Assembly (NCBI GenBank): GCA_036397995.1 | Contig: DASWHX010000103.1 | Coordinates: 1-22,913 of the forward strand | Length of the DNA: 22,913 bases | Direction: 5' to 3' | Origin: DASWHX01 sp036397995 | Lineage (GTDB): Bacteria > Bacteroidota > Bacteroidia > Cytophagales > Cyclobacteriaceae | Shown here: piece after piece, positions 1 to 8,097 of the stretch | Numbering within the stretch: position 1 is the first letter of the stretch | Layout: every line of letters starts with the position of its first letter | Translations under genes and position numbers: made by a program | The notes under the pieces: generated by a model | The model's input: only the letters and a program-made list of their open reading frames with translations | Told to the model about the DNA's origin: nothing | The model's database searches: none

Positions 1-1
1 T

Positions 2-646
2 CGCTTAGGTTATGAGGTAGAACTGGCAAATTTGACTGAAAGTGGGCGAAGTTATATTTCAAAAGGATTTTTGGATGAAGCAAGGAAAATTGCCATTGAA
101 AATGTTTCGAAAGCATCTGAGTTTGTTAATCCCGAAAATCCTTTAATTGGAATTGAGCCGTCTGCAATTCTTTCTTTCAGAGATGAATACATTGACTTGG
201 TGGAAGTGGAAAAACGAGAAAAAGCCACTAACCTTTCAGAAAATTGTTTACTTCTGGAAGAATTTCTCTCCAGGGAAATTGACGCGGGTAAAATTACCTC
301 AAAGCAATTTACGGATAAGGCCGAAACAGTAAAAGTGCATGCTCATTGTCATCAAAAATCGCTATCATCTCTCACTCATTTAAAAAAAGCTCTTTCAGTG
401 CCAAAAAATTATCAGGTTCATTTTTTACGAACCGGATGCTGTGGCATGGCGGGTTCATTTGGTTATGAGAAAGAACATTATGACCTCTCTATGAAAATTG
501 GAAATCTTGTACTGTTTCCGGCATTAAAGAAATTAACTTCAGAAATTGTTGCGGCTCCCGGAACAAGCTGCCGGCACCAGATCAAAGATGGGACGGGAAT
601 GAAAGCTTTGCATCCCGCGGAAATTCTGCTAAAGGCTTTACGGTAA
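2..646 (+). CDS. FAD-linked oxidase / Fe-S oxidoreductase, C-terminal part (5' end outside window)
   Basis: The reading frame is open from base 2, so the gene starts upstream and only about 214 C-terminal residues are present. They match the C-terminal cysteine-rich (CCG) domain of GlpC/LutA/GlcF-type proteins: HCHQKS at about 342-360 and GCCGMAGSFGYE at about 436-471 are the characteristic Cys/His motifs that bind an Fe-S or related redox cofactor. In Bacteroidota this domain usually ends a protein of roughly 950-1000 residues that also has an FAD-binding oxidase domain and a 4Fe-4S ferredoxin domain, acting on a 2-hydroxy acid such as D-lactate or glycolate. The substrate cannot be read here. 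The first CCG half reads EPSA where many relatives have EPSC, so one ligand cysteine is absent. The stop codon overlaps the asnB start by one base (TAATG), suggesting cotranscription and coupled translation. The family is clear; the full length is inferred. Confidence 0.85.
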   Translation, partial: RLGYEVELANLTESGRSYISKGFLDEARKIAIENVSKASEFVNPENPLIGIEPSAILSFRDEYIDLVEVEKREKATNLSENCLLLEEFLSREIDAGKITSKQFTDKAETVKVHAHCHQKSLSSLTHLKKALSVPKNYQVHFLRTGCCGMAGSFGYEKEHYDLSMKIGNLVLFPALKKLTSEIVAAPGTSCRHQIKDGTGMKALHPAEILLKALR

Positions 647-2523
647 TGTGTGGGATCACCGGTATTTATGCTTTTAACCAAATTGGCCGGTTTCAAATGA
701 TCAATGCGGCTAGGGCGACGGAAGCGTTGCACACCCGCGGGCCTGATTTCCAAAGAACCATCAATAATGAATACGCGTCTTTTGGTCACCGGCGGCTTTC
801 TATAATAGATACTTCTCCTGCGGGTAATCAACCGATAGAAGATGAGCGCAACTGGCTGGTCTTTAATGGAGAAATCTATAATTACCGGCAATTGCGTTCT
901 GAACTTGAGTCTGCCGGCGAATCATTTTACAGCCATAGCGATTCAGAAGTGCTGTTTCGTCTTTTAAAAAGTCGTGGTTCTGAAGGGATAGAAAAATTGC
1001 AGGGAGATTTTGCCTTTGCATTTTATGATGCAGCAGAAGATTCGGTACTTATCGCACGGGATCGTTTTGGAGTCAAACCTCTTTATTATTTTAAAGATGA
1101 AGATAAATTTATTTTTGCATCTGAGATTAAATCCATACTTAGTTATGGACTTGATTTGGAATTGGATCACGATGCATTGTTAATTTATCTTCAGCTTAAT
1201 TATATCCCCGCACCCTTAACCATTTTTAAGAACGTTTCCAAGGTTCTTCCCGGCCATTATCTCAGAATTTCCCGTTCAGGCATCCTGGATGAATCTTACT
1301 ATGAATTATCTCCCGAAAAGTCAAACTTAACTTTTCAAAACGCTACTGCAAAGCTTGCTGAACTTTTGGAAGAATCTGTTAAAGACCAACTTGTTGCGGA
1401 TGTTCCCCTGGGTTCTTTCTTAAGCGGTGGTTTGGATAGCTCCATCATCGCGTTGCTGGCTAAAAAGCATAAACCCGATCTGCATACCTTTTCCATTGGA
1501 TTCAGGGGGAATAAATTCTTTGATGAATCGGATTATTCAAAGCTGGTATCAAAACATATTAATTCGAATCACACAGTCTTTGAGTTTGCTGAGAAGGATT
1601 TGCTGGAACAAGTATTTGCAAGTCTCGATTATCTCGATGAACCCTTCGCGGACTCTTCCGCTATAGCAGTTAATCTGCTATCCAGGGAAACCAGGAAACA
1701 TAGTACTGTAGCCTTGTCTGGTGATGGAAGTGATGAATTGTTCGGGGGTTATAACAAACATACAGCCTGGGTGAAAAGTCTGGAAGGAGCGAGCGGATGG
1801 ATAAAATCTTTCGTACCGGCACTCAGTCTTTTACCGGGTTCTCGTTCCGGTGCTTTTGGAAATAGAGTAAGACAATTGCGAAAATTTGGAGCCGGTGTAA
1901 AATTACCAACTAAGGAACGCTATTGGTTATGGGCAAGCCTGACAGATGAGAATGGGGCAAAGTCGTTGCTTAGTGAAAATTCCAAGTCAAACCTTTCATT
2001 GGAAAATTCTGAAATCTTGAAAAAAACCTGGCTGAGGTTCCTTGATAAGGAGAATCTTAACCGGCATTTATTGACAGATTTACACATGGTTTTACCTGAC
2101 GACATGCTAACTAAGGTAGATCGAATGTCAATGGCTCACGGTCTTGAAGTGAGGGTGCCTTTCCTTGACAAGCGTGTGGCTGAATTTGCATTTTCATTGC
2201 CAGGACATTTCAAGAATGACGGCAATCAAAGCAAAATAATTTTGAAAGAAGCCTTCAAAAGCCAACTGCCGCCTGGAATTATTCACCGGTCTAAAAAAGG
2301 ATTTGAGGTTCCGGTGCTAAAATGGCTTAGAAAAGATCTGAAGAAAATTATTTCTGATGATCTACTTTCAGAATCACTGCTGAATCAACAGGGAATTTTT
2401 AATTCCGGGGAGGTGAAAAAACTTCTGCGGAAATTACATTCAATGAATCCCGGTGATTCTCATGCCAGGGTGTGGGCGCTGGTGTGCTTCCAATGGTGGT
2501 GGAAGAAATACTACCATTTCTGA
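646..2523 (+). CDS. asnB: asparagine synthetase B, glutamine-hydrolysing
   Basis: 625 residues, the usual length for the family. It makes asparagine (or amidates a related carboxylate) from aspartate, glutamine and ATP in the cytoplasm. The start is fixed by MCGITGIYAF: Cys2 becomes the N-terminal nucleophile of the class II glutaminase domain (about residues 1-210), which also shows RGPD near residue 32 and the NGEIYNY motif that binds glutamine. The synthetase domain follows, with the ATP-pyrophosphatase loop SGGLDSS at residues 260-266 and the SGDGSDELFGGY and DMLTKVDRMSMAHGLEVRVPFLD segments typical of AsnB. The ATG lies on the stop of the upstream oxidoreductase gene. The 3' end faces the thioredoxin gene with only six bases between the stops. 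Some AsnB relatives act in exopolysaccharide or antibiotic amidation; nothing nearby supports that here. Confidence 0.95.
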   Translation: MCGITGIYAFNQIGRFQMINAARATEALHTRGPDFQRTINNEYASFGHRRLSIIDTSPAGNQPIEDERNWLVFNGEIYNYRQLRSELESAGESFYSHSDSEVLFRLLKSRGSEGIEKLQGDFAFAFYDAAEDSVLIARDRFGVKPLYYFKDEDKFIFASEIKSILSYGLDLELDHDALLIYLQLNYIPAPLTIFKNVSKVLPGHYLRISRSGILDESYYELSPEKSNLTFQNATAKLAELLEESVKDQLVADVPLGSFLSGGLDSSIIALLAKKHKPDLHTFSIGFRGNKFFDESDYSKLVSKHINSNHTVFEFAEKDLLEQVFASLDYLDEPFADSSAIAVNLLSRETRKHSTVALSGDGSDELFGGYNKHTAWVKSLEGASGWIKSFVPALSLLPGSRSGAFGNRVRQLRKFGAGVKLPTKERYWLWASLTDENGAKSLLSENSKSNLSLENSEILKKTWLRFLDKENLNRHLLTDLHMVLPDDMLTKVDRMSMAHGLEVRVPFLDKRVAEFAFSLPGHFKNDGNQSKIILKEAFKSQLPPGIIHRSKKGFEVPVLKWLRKDLKKIISDDLLSESLLNQQGIFNSGEVKKLLRKLHSMNPGDSHARVWALVCFQWWWKKYYHF

Positions 2524-2529
2524 ATCTCT

Positions 2530-3939
2530 TCAAAGAGCCAAATCGGAAATTGTTTCAAAAATCTTGTCTCTTTGTGATGGGCGCGGCGCTCTGGCATTTA
2601 TGATTTTGCCCTGAGGATCTATTAATATATATCGCGGAATGGAGGTTCGGTTATATTGCACAAAGATTTCTCCATCAAAATCATCAGGCATGAATAAATG
2701 TGTACCGTCAGGGATATTAAATTGCTTCATTCCCTGTTTCCACAATTCCTGATTTCGATCAAGATTGACAAAAATGAATTCAAAATCTTTGAATCGTGAA
2801 TCAAGCATCATAACAAGACTGTGAGGAAACTCGGCAATGCAGGGTTTACACCAGCTGGCCCATACATCCAGGAATAAATATTTACCAAAGTAATCCGATA
2901 GCCTAACTGTATCACCTGCTGTAGTAATAGCTTCAAAATCAGGAGCAGGATTGCCGGCCCTAAGTCTTAACCATATCTGAGCCCTTTGCTTTAAGGCTTC
3001 TATAAAGACAGGCGGTGAGTCCGGACTGGAAATGTATTTTTGGTACTCTTTTCCTAAATCACCATCAATACCGTAATCGCTAATCTCACTTATCATTATA
3101 GCTTTCATCCATAGCAGAATATAAGGATCCAAAGACGGAACGGAAAGTGTTTGAATTGTTGTAGTTAGCAATTCTCCCTGATAATATTCTGCCAACCGGT
3201 CGTTCTCAAGAAGGCTTAGGGTTACAAACAAGTATTGCAAGTCAAAAACCAGCCTGTTAAAATCAAAAACTTTCTTTAATCCCGGATTATAAACAGAAAG
3301 CTCATGAAATAAAGATGCAATTTCAGAAGTATCAAGCGCGGGTGTGGCCATGAACTTACCGAGTTTAAAATTTAGTTGCCTGGACCAATCAGCAAGACTG
3401 TCATATCTTATTAAATGGGATTCGAAAGATGCAGAGTTTCTTTGGCGACTCCACTCTGATCTCATCCTGTCGAGTTCAACTAATTCATTTTCGGGTTGAG
3501 TTTGCCATGATTCCAAAACAAACCGGCTAAATTCCAAATCCTTTTTCAACAAATAATTTTGAAACGTGGAATCACTACCTGTTATACGAAAGCTATAATG
3601 GTTGGGCAATGAATCCAGTACTATTGCAACTGCCAAAGAATCTCCCGGAGTTACCCGTAACCTGAGCTGATTCTCAATCAATGTAGATTCAAGTCTTACC
3701 TCGGCTGGAAATTCCAAATCCAGCGACACCGTTTTAAAATTCACTCCCTCAAAATTTAATTGTTGGCTAACAGTAAAACCCAGACTATCAAGGGTCATTA
3801 AATACAATTCCCCTTTTGAGGGCACTTCAACAGAAAGTATGGTATGGATATGATTCGGCTGAGTACAGGAAATAAGCAAAAAGCAAATCACGAAGCAAAG
3901 ATTATTAATAGTTTTCTTAGTCATACTATGGAATTTCAT
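2530..3939 (-). CDS. TlpA-like thioredoxin-family lipoprotein
   Basis: 469 residues. The N terminus has a lipoprotein signal: lysines, a hydrophobic stretch, then the LISC lipobox. The protein is probably exported and lipid-anchored, facing the periplasm. A second in-frame ATG at 3924 (MTKKTINN) gives a more typical 20-residue signal and may be the true start. The middle (about residues 30-320) is beta-rich then helical, with a VTPGDSLAV segment, like the DUF4369-type N-terminal domains of Bacteroidota TlpA proteins. The C-terminal third is a thioredoxin fold beginning near NPAPDF, with the redox motif WCKPC (Cys364 and Cys367) and a cis-proline region near TSIPRY. The expected role is thiol-disulfide exchange in the cell envelope; the partner is unknown. 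It is convergent with asnB and separated by 185 bases from the upstream amidohydrolase gene on the same strand. Confidence 0.88.
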   Translation of the reverse strand: MKFHSMTKKTINNLCFVICFLLISCTQPNHIHTILSVEVPSKGELYLMTLDSLGFTVSQQLNFEGVNFKTVSLDLEFPAEVRLESTLIENQLRLRVTPGDSLAVAIVLDSLPNHYSFRITGSDSTFQNYLLKKDLEFSRFVLESWQTQPENELVELDRMRSEWSRQRNSASFESHLIRYDSLADWSRQLNFKLGKFMATPALDTSEIASLFHELSVYNPGLKKVFDFNRLVFDLQYLFVTLSLLENDRLAEYYQGELLTTTIQTLSVPSLDPYILLWMKAIMISEISDYGIDGDLGKEYQKYISSPDSPPVFIEALKQRAQIWLRLRAGNPAPDFEAITTAGDTVRLSDYFGKYLFLDVWASWCKPCIAEFPHSLVMMLDSRFKDFEFIFVNLDRNQELWKQGMKQFNIPDGTHLFMPDDFDGEIFVQYNRTSIPRYILIDPQGKIINARAPRPSQRDKIFETISDLAL

Positions 3940-4124
3940 AACGAAGTACGATGAAAATCATAAAAACCTGAGGTATAATGATCCCAAATTCACAATAACT
4001 ACCTGACTTTAATTCAAACATCAGGATTCAAGGCAAAATTGCATCAAATGATTCTGAGGAAGGCAAAAACTGCAAAGAAATCGAATTTGGGGTAAAAAGT
4101 TTGTGCCAAAAGTTATAAAATCCC

Positions 4125-5753
4125 TTATTTCCTATAGCCTGGGCCTCTTATTGCCTTTCCCGGCCTTGCGCCGGTATGTTCTCTATTGGCGATTACCGGA
4201 ATCCCATTTACCCAAACATGCTCTACTCCAATAGCCAGCTGGTGTGGATTCTCAAATGTTGCCAGGTCATCTATTGTTTCCGGATCAAAAATAACGATAT
4301 CGGCATAGTAGCCTTCTTTTAGTGCCCCTCGCCGGGAAAGTTTCAGATTTAGCGCGGGTAATAAGGTTAATTTTCTTACTGCTTCTTCCAATGAAATAAT
4401 CTTCTCTTCCCGCACATAGTTGGATAGCAGCCGTGCAAAAGATCCGTAAGCACGGGGGTGAGTGGATTGCTTCAGAAAAACTCCTTCCGGAGCCATTGAT
4501 CCGGCATCAGAACAAAAACTCATATAAGGCAGGGCAATCTTTTTGCGGATATTTTCTTCAGACATACTGAAATAGACGACCTGGATCCGGCTACCGTCTT
4601 CAACAATAAGATCGCAAAGAACTTTAGATACAGCCTCATCTCTTTCCGTGGCAACTTCAGAGAGATACTTTCCTGTTAAATGCCGGAGATTTTCGTTCCG
4701 GAAACCAACCAATAGAATTCGATCCGGTGGTGTGTTCCAGTCAATTTCAGATTCTATTTGGCGACGCAACTCAGGATCACTTAATCGCTCAATCTCTTTT
4801 AAAATTCCTCCTTCCTTTGCCCAATTCGGAAGCACTATGTCGAGTCCGGTTGAACTGGCGGGGTAGTTATACATATCAGTTGTCAATGAAATGCCTGAAT
4901 CCCTGGCTTCCTCGATCAAATAAATAGCGCTATCAAGTTTATCCCAGTTGGAGGCACCGGATGCTTTCAGGTGGTATATTTCCGCCCGAATGTTTGCTTC
5001 TATGGCAATAGTAATTATTTCACGAACAGCCTCCAGCAGTTTTTCTTCCTCATCACGAATATGAGAAATGTACATGCCGCCGTATTCAGCCGCAATTTTT
5101 GCAAACTCAATCAACTCATAAGTATCACTGTACATGCTGGGGACGTATTCAAGGGAAGAAGAAACACCAACAGCACCTTCTTCCATTGCCTGCCTGATTA
5201 AATTTTTCATTTGTTCACGCTGTTCGGTATTAGCCTCAACATTATTCATCCCCAGCACATTTTGCCTTATTGTAGAATTACCCACAAAACTTGCTATATT
5301 CGTGGAAATACCCTTACGTTCCATAAAATCAAAATACTCTCCCAGTGTATTCCATTCAATTTCATATTTATAATCAACCATTCTCGCTTCGATTGCAGCT
5401 TTCATGGAGTCATTCAGAGGTCCCATTGATGACCCTTCACCCATTACTTCCATCGTAACGCCTTGCATCAGATCGCCAAGCCCTCTTCCGTCCATGATCA
5501 AAGTCTCGTTGGCCCAACTCAGCATATTAATGAAGCCGGGAGAGACGGCCATCCCTGAAGCATCAATTTTGTTACCTGCATTCGCGAAGCCAATCTCACC
5601 TATAAATGCGATTGTATCTCCTTTAATGCCAATGTCGGCAATGAACGGTTCGCCTCCCGTTCCGTCATAAATGGTGCCGCCGGTAATAATTGTATCATAC
5701 TTCTGTTCACAAGATATCAGGAGGATTATCAGGAAGGGAAGAATTTTTTTCAT
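4125..5753 (-). CDS. D-aminoacylase-type amidohydrolase lipoprotein (metal motif altered)
   Basis: 542 residues from the chosen start. An in-frame ATG 63 bases upstream exists, but this one begins MKKILPFLIILLISC, a textbook lipoprotein signal, so the enzyme is probably exported and lipid-anchored. The body looks like N-acyl-D-amino-acid deacylases of the amidohydrolase superfamily: an early TGGTIYDGTG segment, SPGFI after the first strand, ISHIRDE (His231) and EIYHLKASG (His261), and SDAGSMAPEG (Asp416) at the catalytic aspartate position. These enzymes remove acyl groups from D-amino acids. Two expected metal sites are missing: the HxH after SPGFI is replaced by NMLSWA (residues 76-81), and the usual GNCG cysteine region reads MGEGSS (Glu106). 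It may use one metal, use Glu as a ligand, or be a divergent subfamily with another substrate. The family is confident; the activity is uncertain. Confidence 0.85.
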   Translation of the reverse strand: MKKILPFLIILLISCEQKYDTIITGGTIYDGTGGEPFIADIGIKGDTIAFIGEIGFANAGNKIDASGMAVSPGFINMLSWANETLIMDGRGLGDLMQGVTMEVMGEGSSMGPLNDSMKAAIEARMVDYKYEIEWNTLGEYFDFMERKGISTNIASFVGNSTIRQNVLGMNNVEANTEQREQMKNLIRQAMEEGAVGVSSSLEYVPSMYSDTYELIEFAKIAAEYGGMYISHIRDEEEKLLEAVREIITIAIEANIRAEIYHLKASGASNWDKLDSAIYLIEEARDSGISLTTDMYNYPASSTGLDIVLPNWAKEGGILKEIERLSDPELRRQIESEIDWNTPPDRILLVGFRNENLRHLTGKYLSEVATERDEAVSKVLCDLIVEDGSRIQVVYFSMSEENIRKKIALPYMSFCSDAGSMAPEGVFLKQSTHPRAYGSFARLLSNYVREEKIISLEEAVRKLTLLPALNLKLSRRGALKEGYYADIVIFDPETIDDLATFENPHQLAIGVEHVWVNGIPVIANREHTGARPGKAIRGPGYRK

Positions 5754-5879
5754 GTATATAAAGTTTGGGACTATGAAAGTAAGAAGAAAAGATGAGACTG
5801 GATAACGCGGATTCATGGATTTGTATTTCGCTGAAAAATTTTTCCTTATTAATTCAAACTCATTAATTCACACTCAGAC

Positions 5880-7019
5880 TTAAAACTCTTCCATCAACCA
5901 CATAATTTGCTTAGCGCTGGTTTTCTGCGGTATTAGGCTGATGAGCAAATTCCGGATTGCAATAAGAAACAGATTCTCGCTCTGGGCTATTTTTCCGAAT
6001 CTCCGCGAATTAAGAATTACTCTCCTCGTTTTATCAATTCGTCTTTGTTCAAATAATCTGAATGCATCCTCAAAAGTAGAAGTACTCCCAATGCATTTAT
6101 CAAGAATTGCGGCATCCACAATGGCCTGACATCCACCCTGGCCCATGTTAGGTGTGGTAGCATGAGCAGCATCACCGGTTAGCAAGATGTTCCCAAATGC
6201 AAATTGATCTACGGGATCAATGTCTATGATGTCGCTAAAAATTATATTCTCTTCCGGAGTCTCTTCAATAACTTTAAGCATGCCGGGTTCCCACTTCCTG
6301 AAGAACTGAAGCAAATCATTTTTCTTTGACCGTATCATTGCCAAATCTTTTTCAGGGGCATTCTTAACAGCAAACCAATACACCCGGTTAACAGGCAGGG
6401 GAACTATTCCCAACCTTTGCCCCGGACCCCAGCTTTCGTTTGCATATTCTCTCCATTTGTATGAAGCCGGCATTTCTCCGATTCCACGCCAGCAAGTATA
6501 TCCGGAATACACCGGTTCTGAATGTACTATCAGCTTTTGACGGAAAATGGAATGAACGCCGTCTGCGGCAATTACGTACTGAGTAGTGGTAGAGGAACCG
6601 TCAGAAAACTTTATCTCAACATCTTTTTTAGTTTGAATAAAACCGGTAACTTTTTTTCCCAGCAAAATTTCAGTTGTGTTGAGGGAATTCTTCAACGCCT
6701 CCTGCAAATCCCAACGGTGAATTGCCTGTGAAACATCCCCAAAAACAGGAAGGAACTTGCTGTTATCGAATTCACTAATAATCTTTCCATTGTAAGAAGT
6801 AATCAATGCTTTTTGGATGGCTAAACCTTTGCTTGAAACTTCCTCATAAATACCAAGAGACCGGCAGGCTTGCATGGCATTGAAAGCAAGAGCAATGCCT
6901 GCACCAACTGGTTTCAGTTCCGGAGCAGATTCATATAATGTCGTTTGTAATTGATTTTTTTCCAGCGCCCTGGCAATCGAAAGCCCGGCTATTCCTCCTC
7001 CAATAATTACGACATCCAT
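5880..7019 (-). CDS. FAD-dependent aromatic-hydroxylase-type monooxygenase
   Basis: 379 residues, matching group A flavoprotein monooxygenases (UbiH, salicylate hydroxylase and zeaxanthin epoxidase relatives). Three family motifs are visible: the N-terminal dinucleotide fold GGGIAGLSIARALE at residues 7-20, the DG motif AADGVHS near residues 151-157, and the second FAD motif LLTGDAAHATTPNMGQGG near residues 279-296. Such enzymes use NAD(P)H and oxygen to hydroxylate or epoxidise an aromatic or isoprenoid substrate in the cytoplasm. No substrate can be read from the sequence, and the neighbours do not form an obvious quinone or aromatic pathway. There is no signal peptide or membrane segment. 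It is divergent from the helix-hairpin-helix gene, with a 117-base AT-rich region between the starts that probably holds both promoters. Confidence 0.92.
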   Translation of the reverse strand: MDVVIIGGGIAGLSIARALEKNQLQTTLYESAPELKPVGAGIALAFNAMQACRSLGIYEEVSSKGLAIQKALITSYNGKIISEFDNSKFLPVFGDVSQAIHRWDLQEALKNSLNTTEILLGKKVTGFIQTKKDVEIKFSDGSSTTTQYVIAADGVHSIFRQKLIVHSEPVYSGYTCWRGIGEMPASYKWREYANESWGPGQRLGIVPLPVNRVYWFAVKNAPEKDLAMIRSKKNDLLQFFRKWEPGMLKVIEETPEENIIFSDIIDIDPVDQFAFGNILLTGDAAHATTPNMGQGGCQAIVDAAILDKCIGSTSTFEDAFRLFEQRRIDKTRRVILNSRRFGKIAQSENLFLIAIRNLLISLIPQKTSAKQIMWLMEEF

Positions 7020-7136
7020 ATAATCTTGAGATTATTAATGACTAAGTTCCTAATTTTTTGCAATTAAGATTTGCATAAGTTCTCTAATCGTTAATAAGAT
7101 TAAGTATAAAAAATCAATAAATATTTATATTTACGA

Positions 7137-8045
7137 ATGTATGGTAAATTGTTAAAATGGTTGCGCAATTATTTTGGATTCAGTAAAACTGAAACCTATG
7201 GAGTAATTGTGGTCCATCTGGCCATATCAGTGATGCTTGTTCTTCCAATTATTTTGGAATACTATCTTGAAAAGGATTTCCAGCCCGGTGAATATAATTT
7301 ACATGAGACCAAAGTATCAAATGCGGTTGAAGTGAAACCGGAAATGTTACCAGCAGATTCATTGTTTGCATTTGATCCAAATCTTGCCACTTCAGTTGAA
7401 TTTGTAAAATTGGGGCTGAAAAAATTCCTGGCGGAAAGAATTATCAATTTCAGATCCAAAGGAGGTGGGTTTCAGTCGCCGGATGACCTTAATAAAATAT
7501 TTGGAATTGATTCCGCCTGGGTAGAAAAAGTAAAGCCTTTTGTTGAAATTCAACAAAAAACCACGGTTAAATCGAGTGCACCTCCAATGAAACGTAACCT
7601 GGTTTATTCAAAGAAAGATTCAGCTGGATTCACGAAATCAAGTCCAGTAATTTTGGACGTAAATCTTGCCGATACCACCGACCTCAAAAGGTTGCGTGGA
7701 ATTGGTTCAGCCCTTTCATCGAGGATAATAAAATTCAGAGACCTCCTGGGTGGTTTTGTTGATATGCACCAGTTAACGGAGGTTTATGGTCTTTCTCCCG
7801 AAGTTCTTGAACTATTAAGTCAGAATTTTTTAGTTGACTCCGGATTTCTCCCGGAGCAAATAAAGATAAATGAATGCACGAAAGAAGAGTTGCAGAAGCA
7901 TCCTTATGTATCACCCAAAACCGCTGAGCTTATGATCAATTACCGGTTAAATCACTATCCTGTAACGCCCGCGGATTTGGAGAAAATTCCCACTATTTCC
8001 AGGGATCAACTGGAAAAGATTCTCCCATATCTTAGTTTCGAATAG
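7137..8045 (+). CDS. membrane-anchored protein with three ComEA-like helix-hairpin-helix units
   Basis: 302 residues. After a short basic N terminus there is one membrane segment at about residues 22-44 (VIVVHLAISVMLVLPIIL). Three similar units follow at about 78-135, 172-232 and 242-300. Each starts with an asparagine-containing loop such as DPNLATSVEF or DVNLADTTDL, then a helix, a K/R-rich 'RIIxFR' helix, a 'GGFxxxxxL' turn and a final helix. These are ComEA/T2SK-type helix-hairpin-helix units, which bind DNA in competence proteins. Proteins of this build are common in Bacteroidota and usually unnamed. The third unit is the most diverged and has lost the glycine turn. Possible roles are DNA binding at the envelope or a protein-protein scaffold; I cannot choose between them. 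The helicase gene begins 52 bases downstream on the same strand. Confidence 0.85.
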   Translation: MYGKLLKWLRNYFGFSKTETYGVIVVHLAISVMLVLPIILEYYLEKDFQPGEYNLHETKVSNAVEVKPEMLPADSLFAFDPNLATSVEFVKLGLKKFLAERIINFRSKGGGFQSPDDLNKIFGIDSAWVEKVKPFVEIQQKTTVKSSAPPMKRNLVYSKKDSAGFTKSSPVILDVNLADTTDLKRLRGIGSALSSRIIKFRDLLGGFVDMHQLTEVYGLSPEVLELLSQNFLVDSGFLPEQIKINECTKEELQKHPYVSPKTAELMINYRLNHYPVTPADLEKIPTISRDQLEKILPYLSFE

Positions 8046-8097
8046 GTATTGATTTAATCCAAGCGTTTTTTGGTTTATCTTGATACATCTTTCAGGA

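Noticed and set aside
478..891. 137-codon open frame on the minus strand
   Set aside because: It overlaps the Fe-S oxidoreductase end and the AsnB glutaminase domain, both clearly coding on the plus strand.
2525..2536. CTCTT-CA-AAGAG mini-palindrome between asnB and the thioredoxin gene
   Set aside because: Five-base arms with a two-base loop are too short for a terminator and expected by chance.
5404..5670. 88-codon plus-strand frame inside the amidohydrolase gene
   Set aside because: It is antisense to conserved amidohydrolase segments and has no independent support.
8080..8097. TTG start six codons upstream for the helicase
   Set aside because: The ATG at 8098 begins the MEKILQTYL stretch and is a stronger start; the six extra residues add nothing recognisable.
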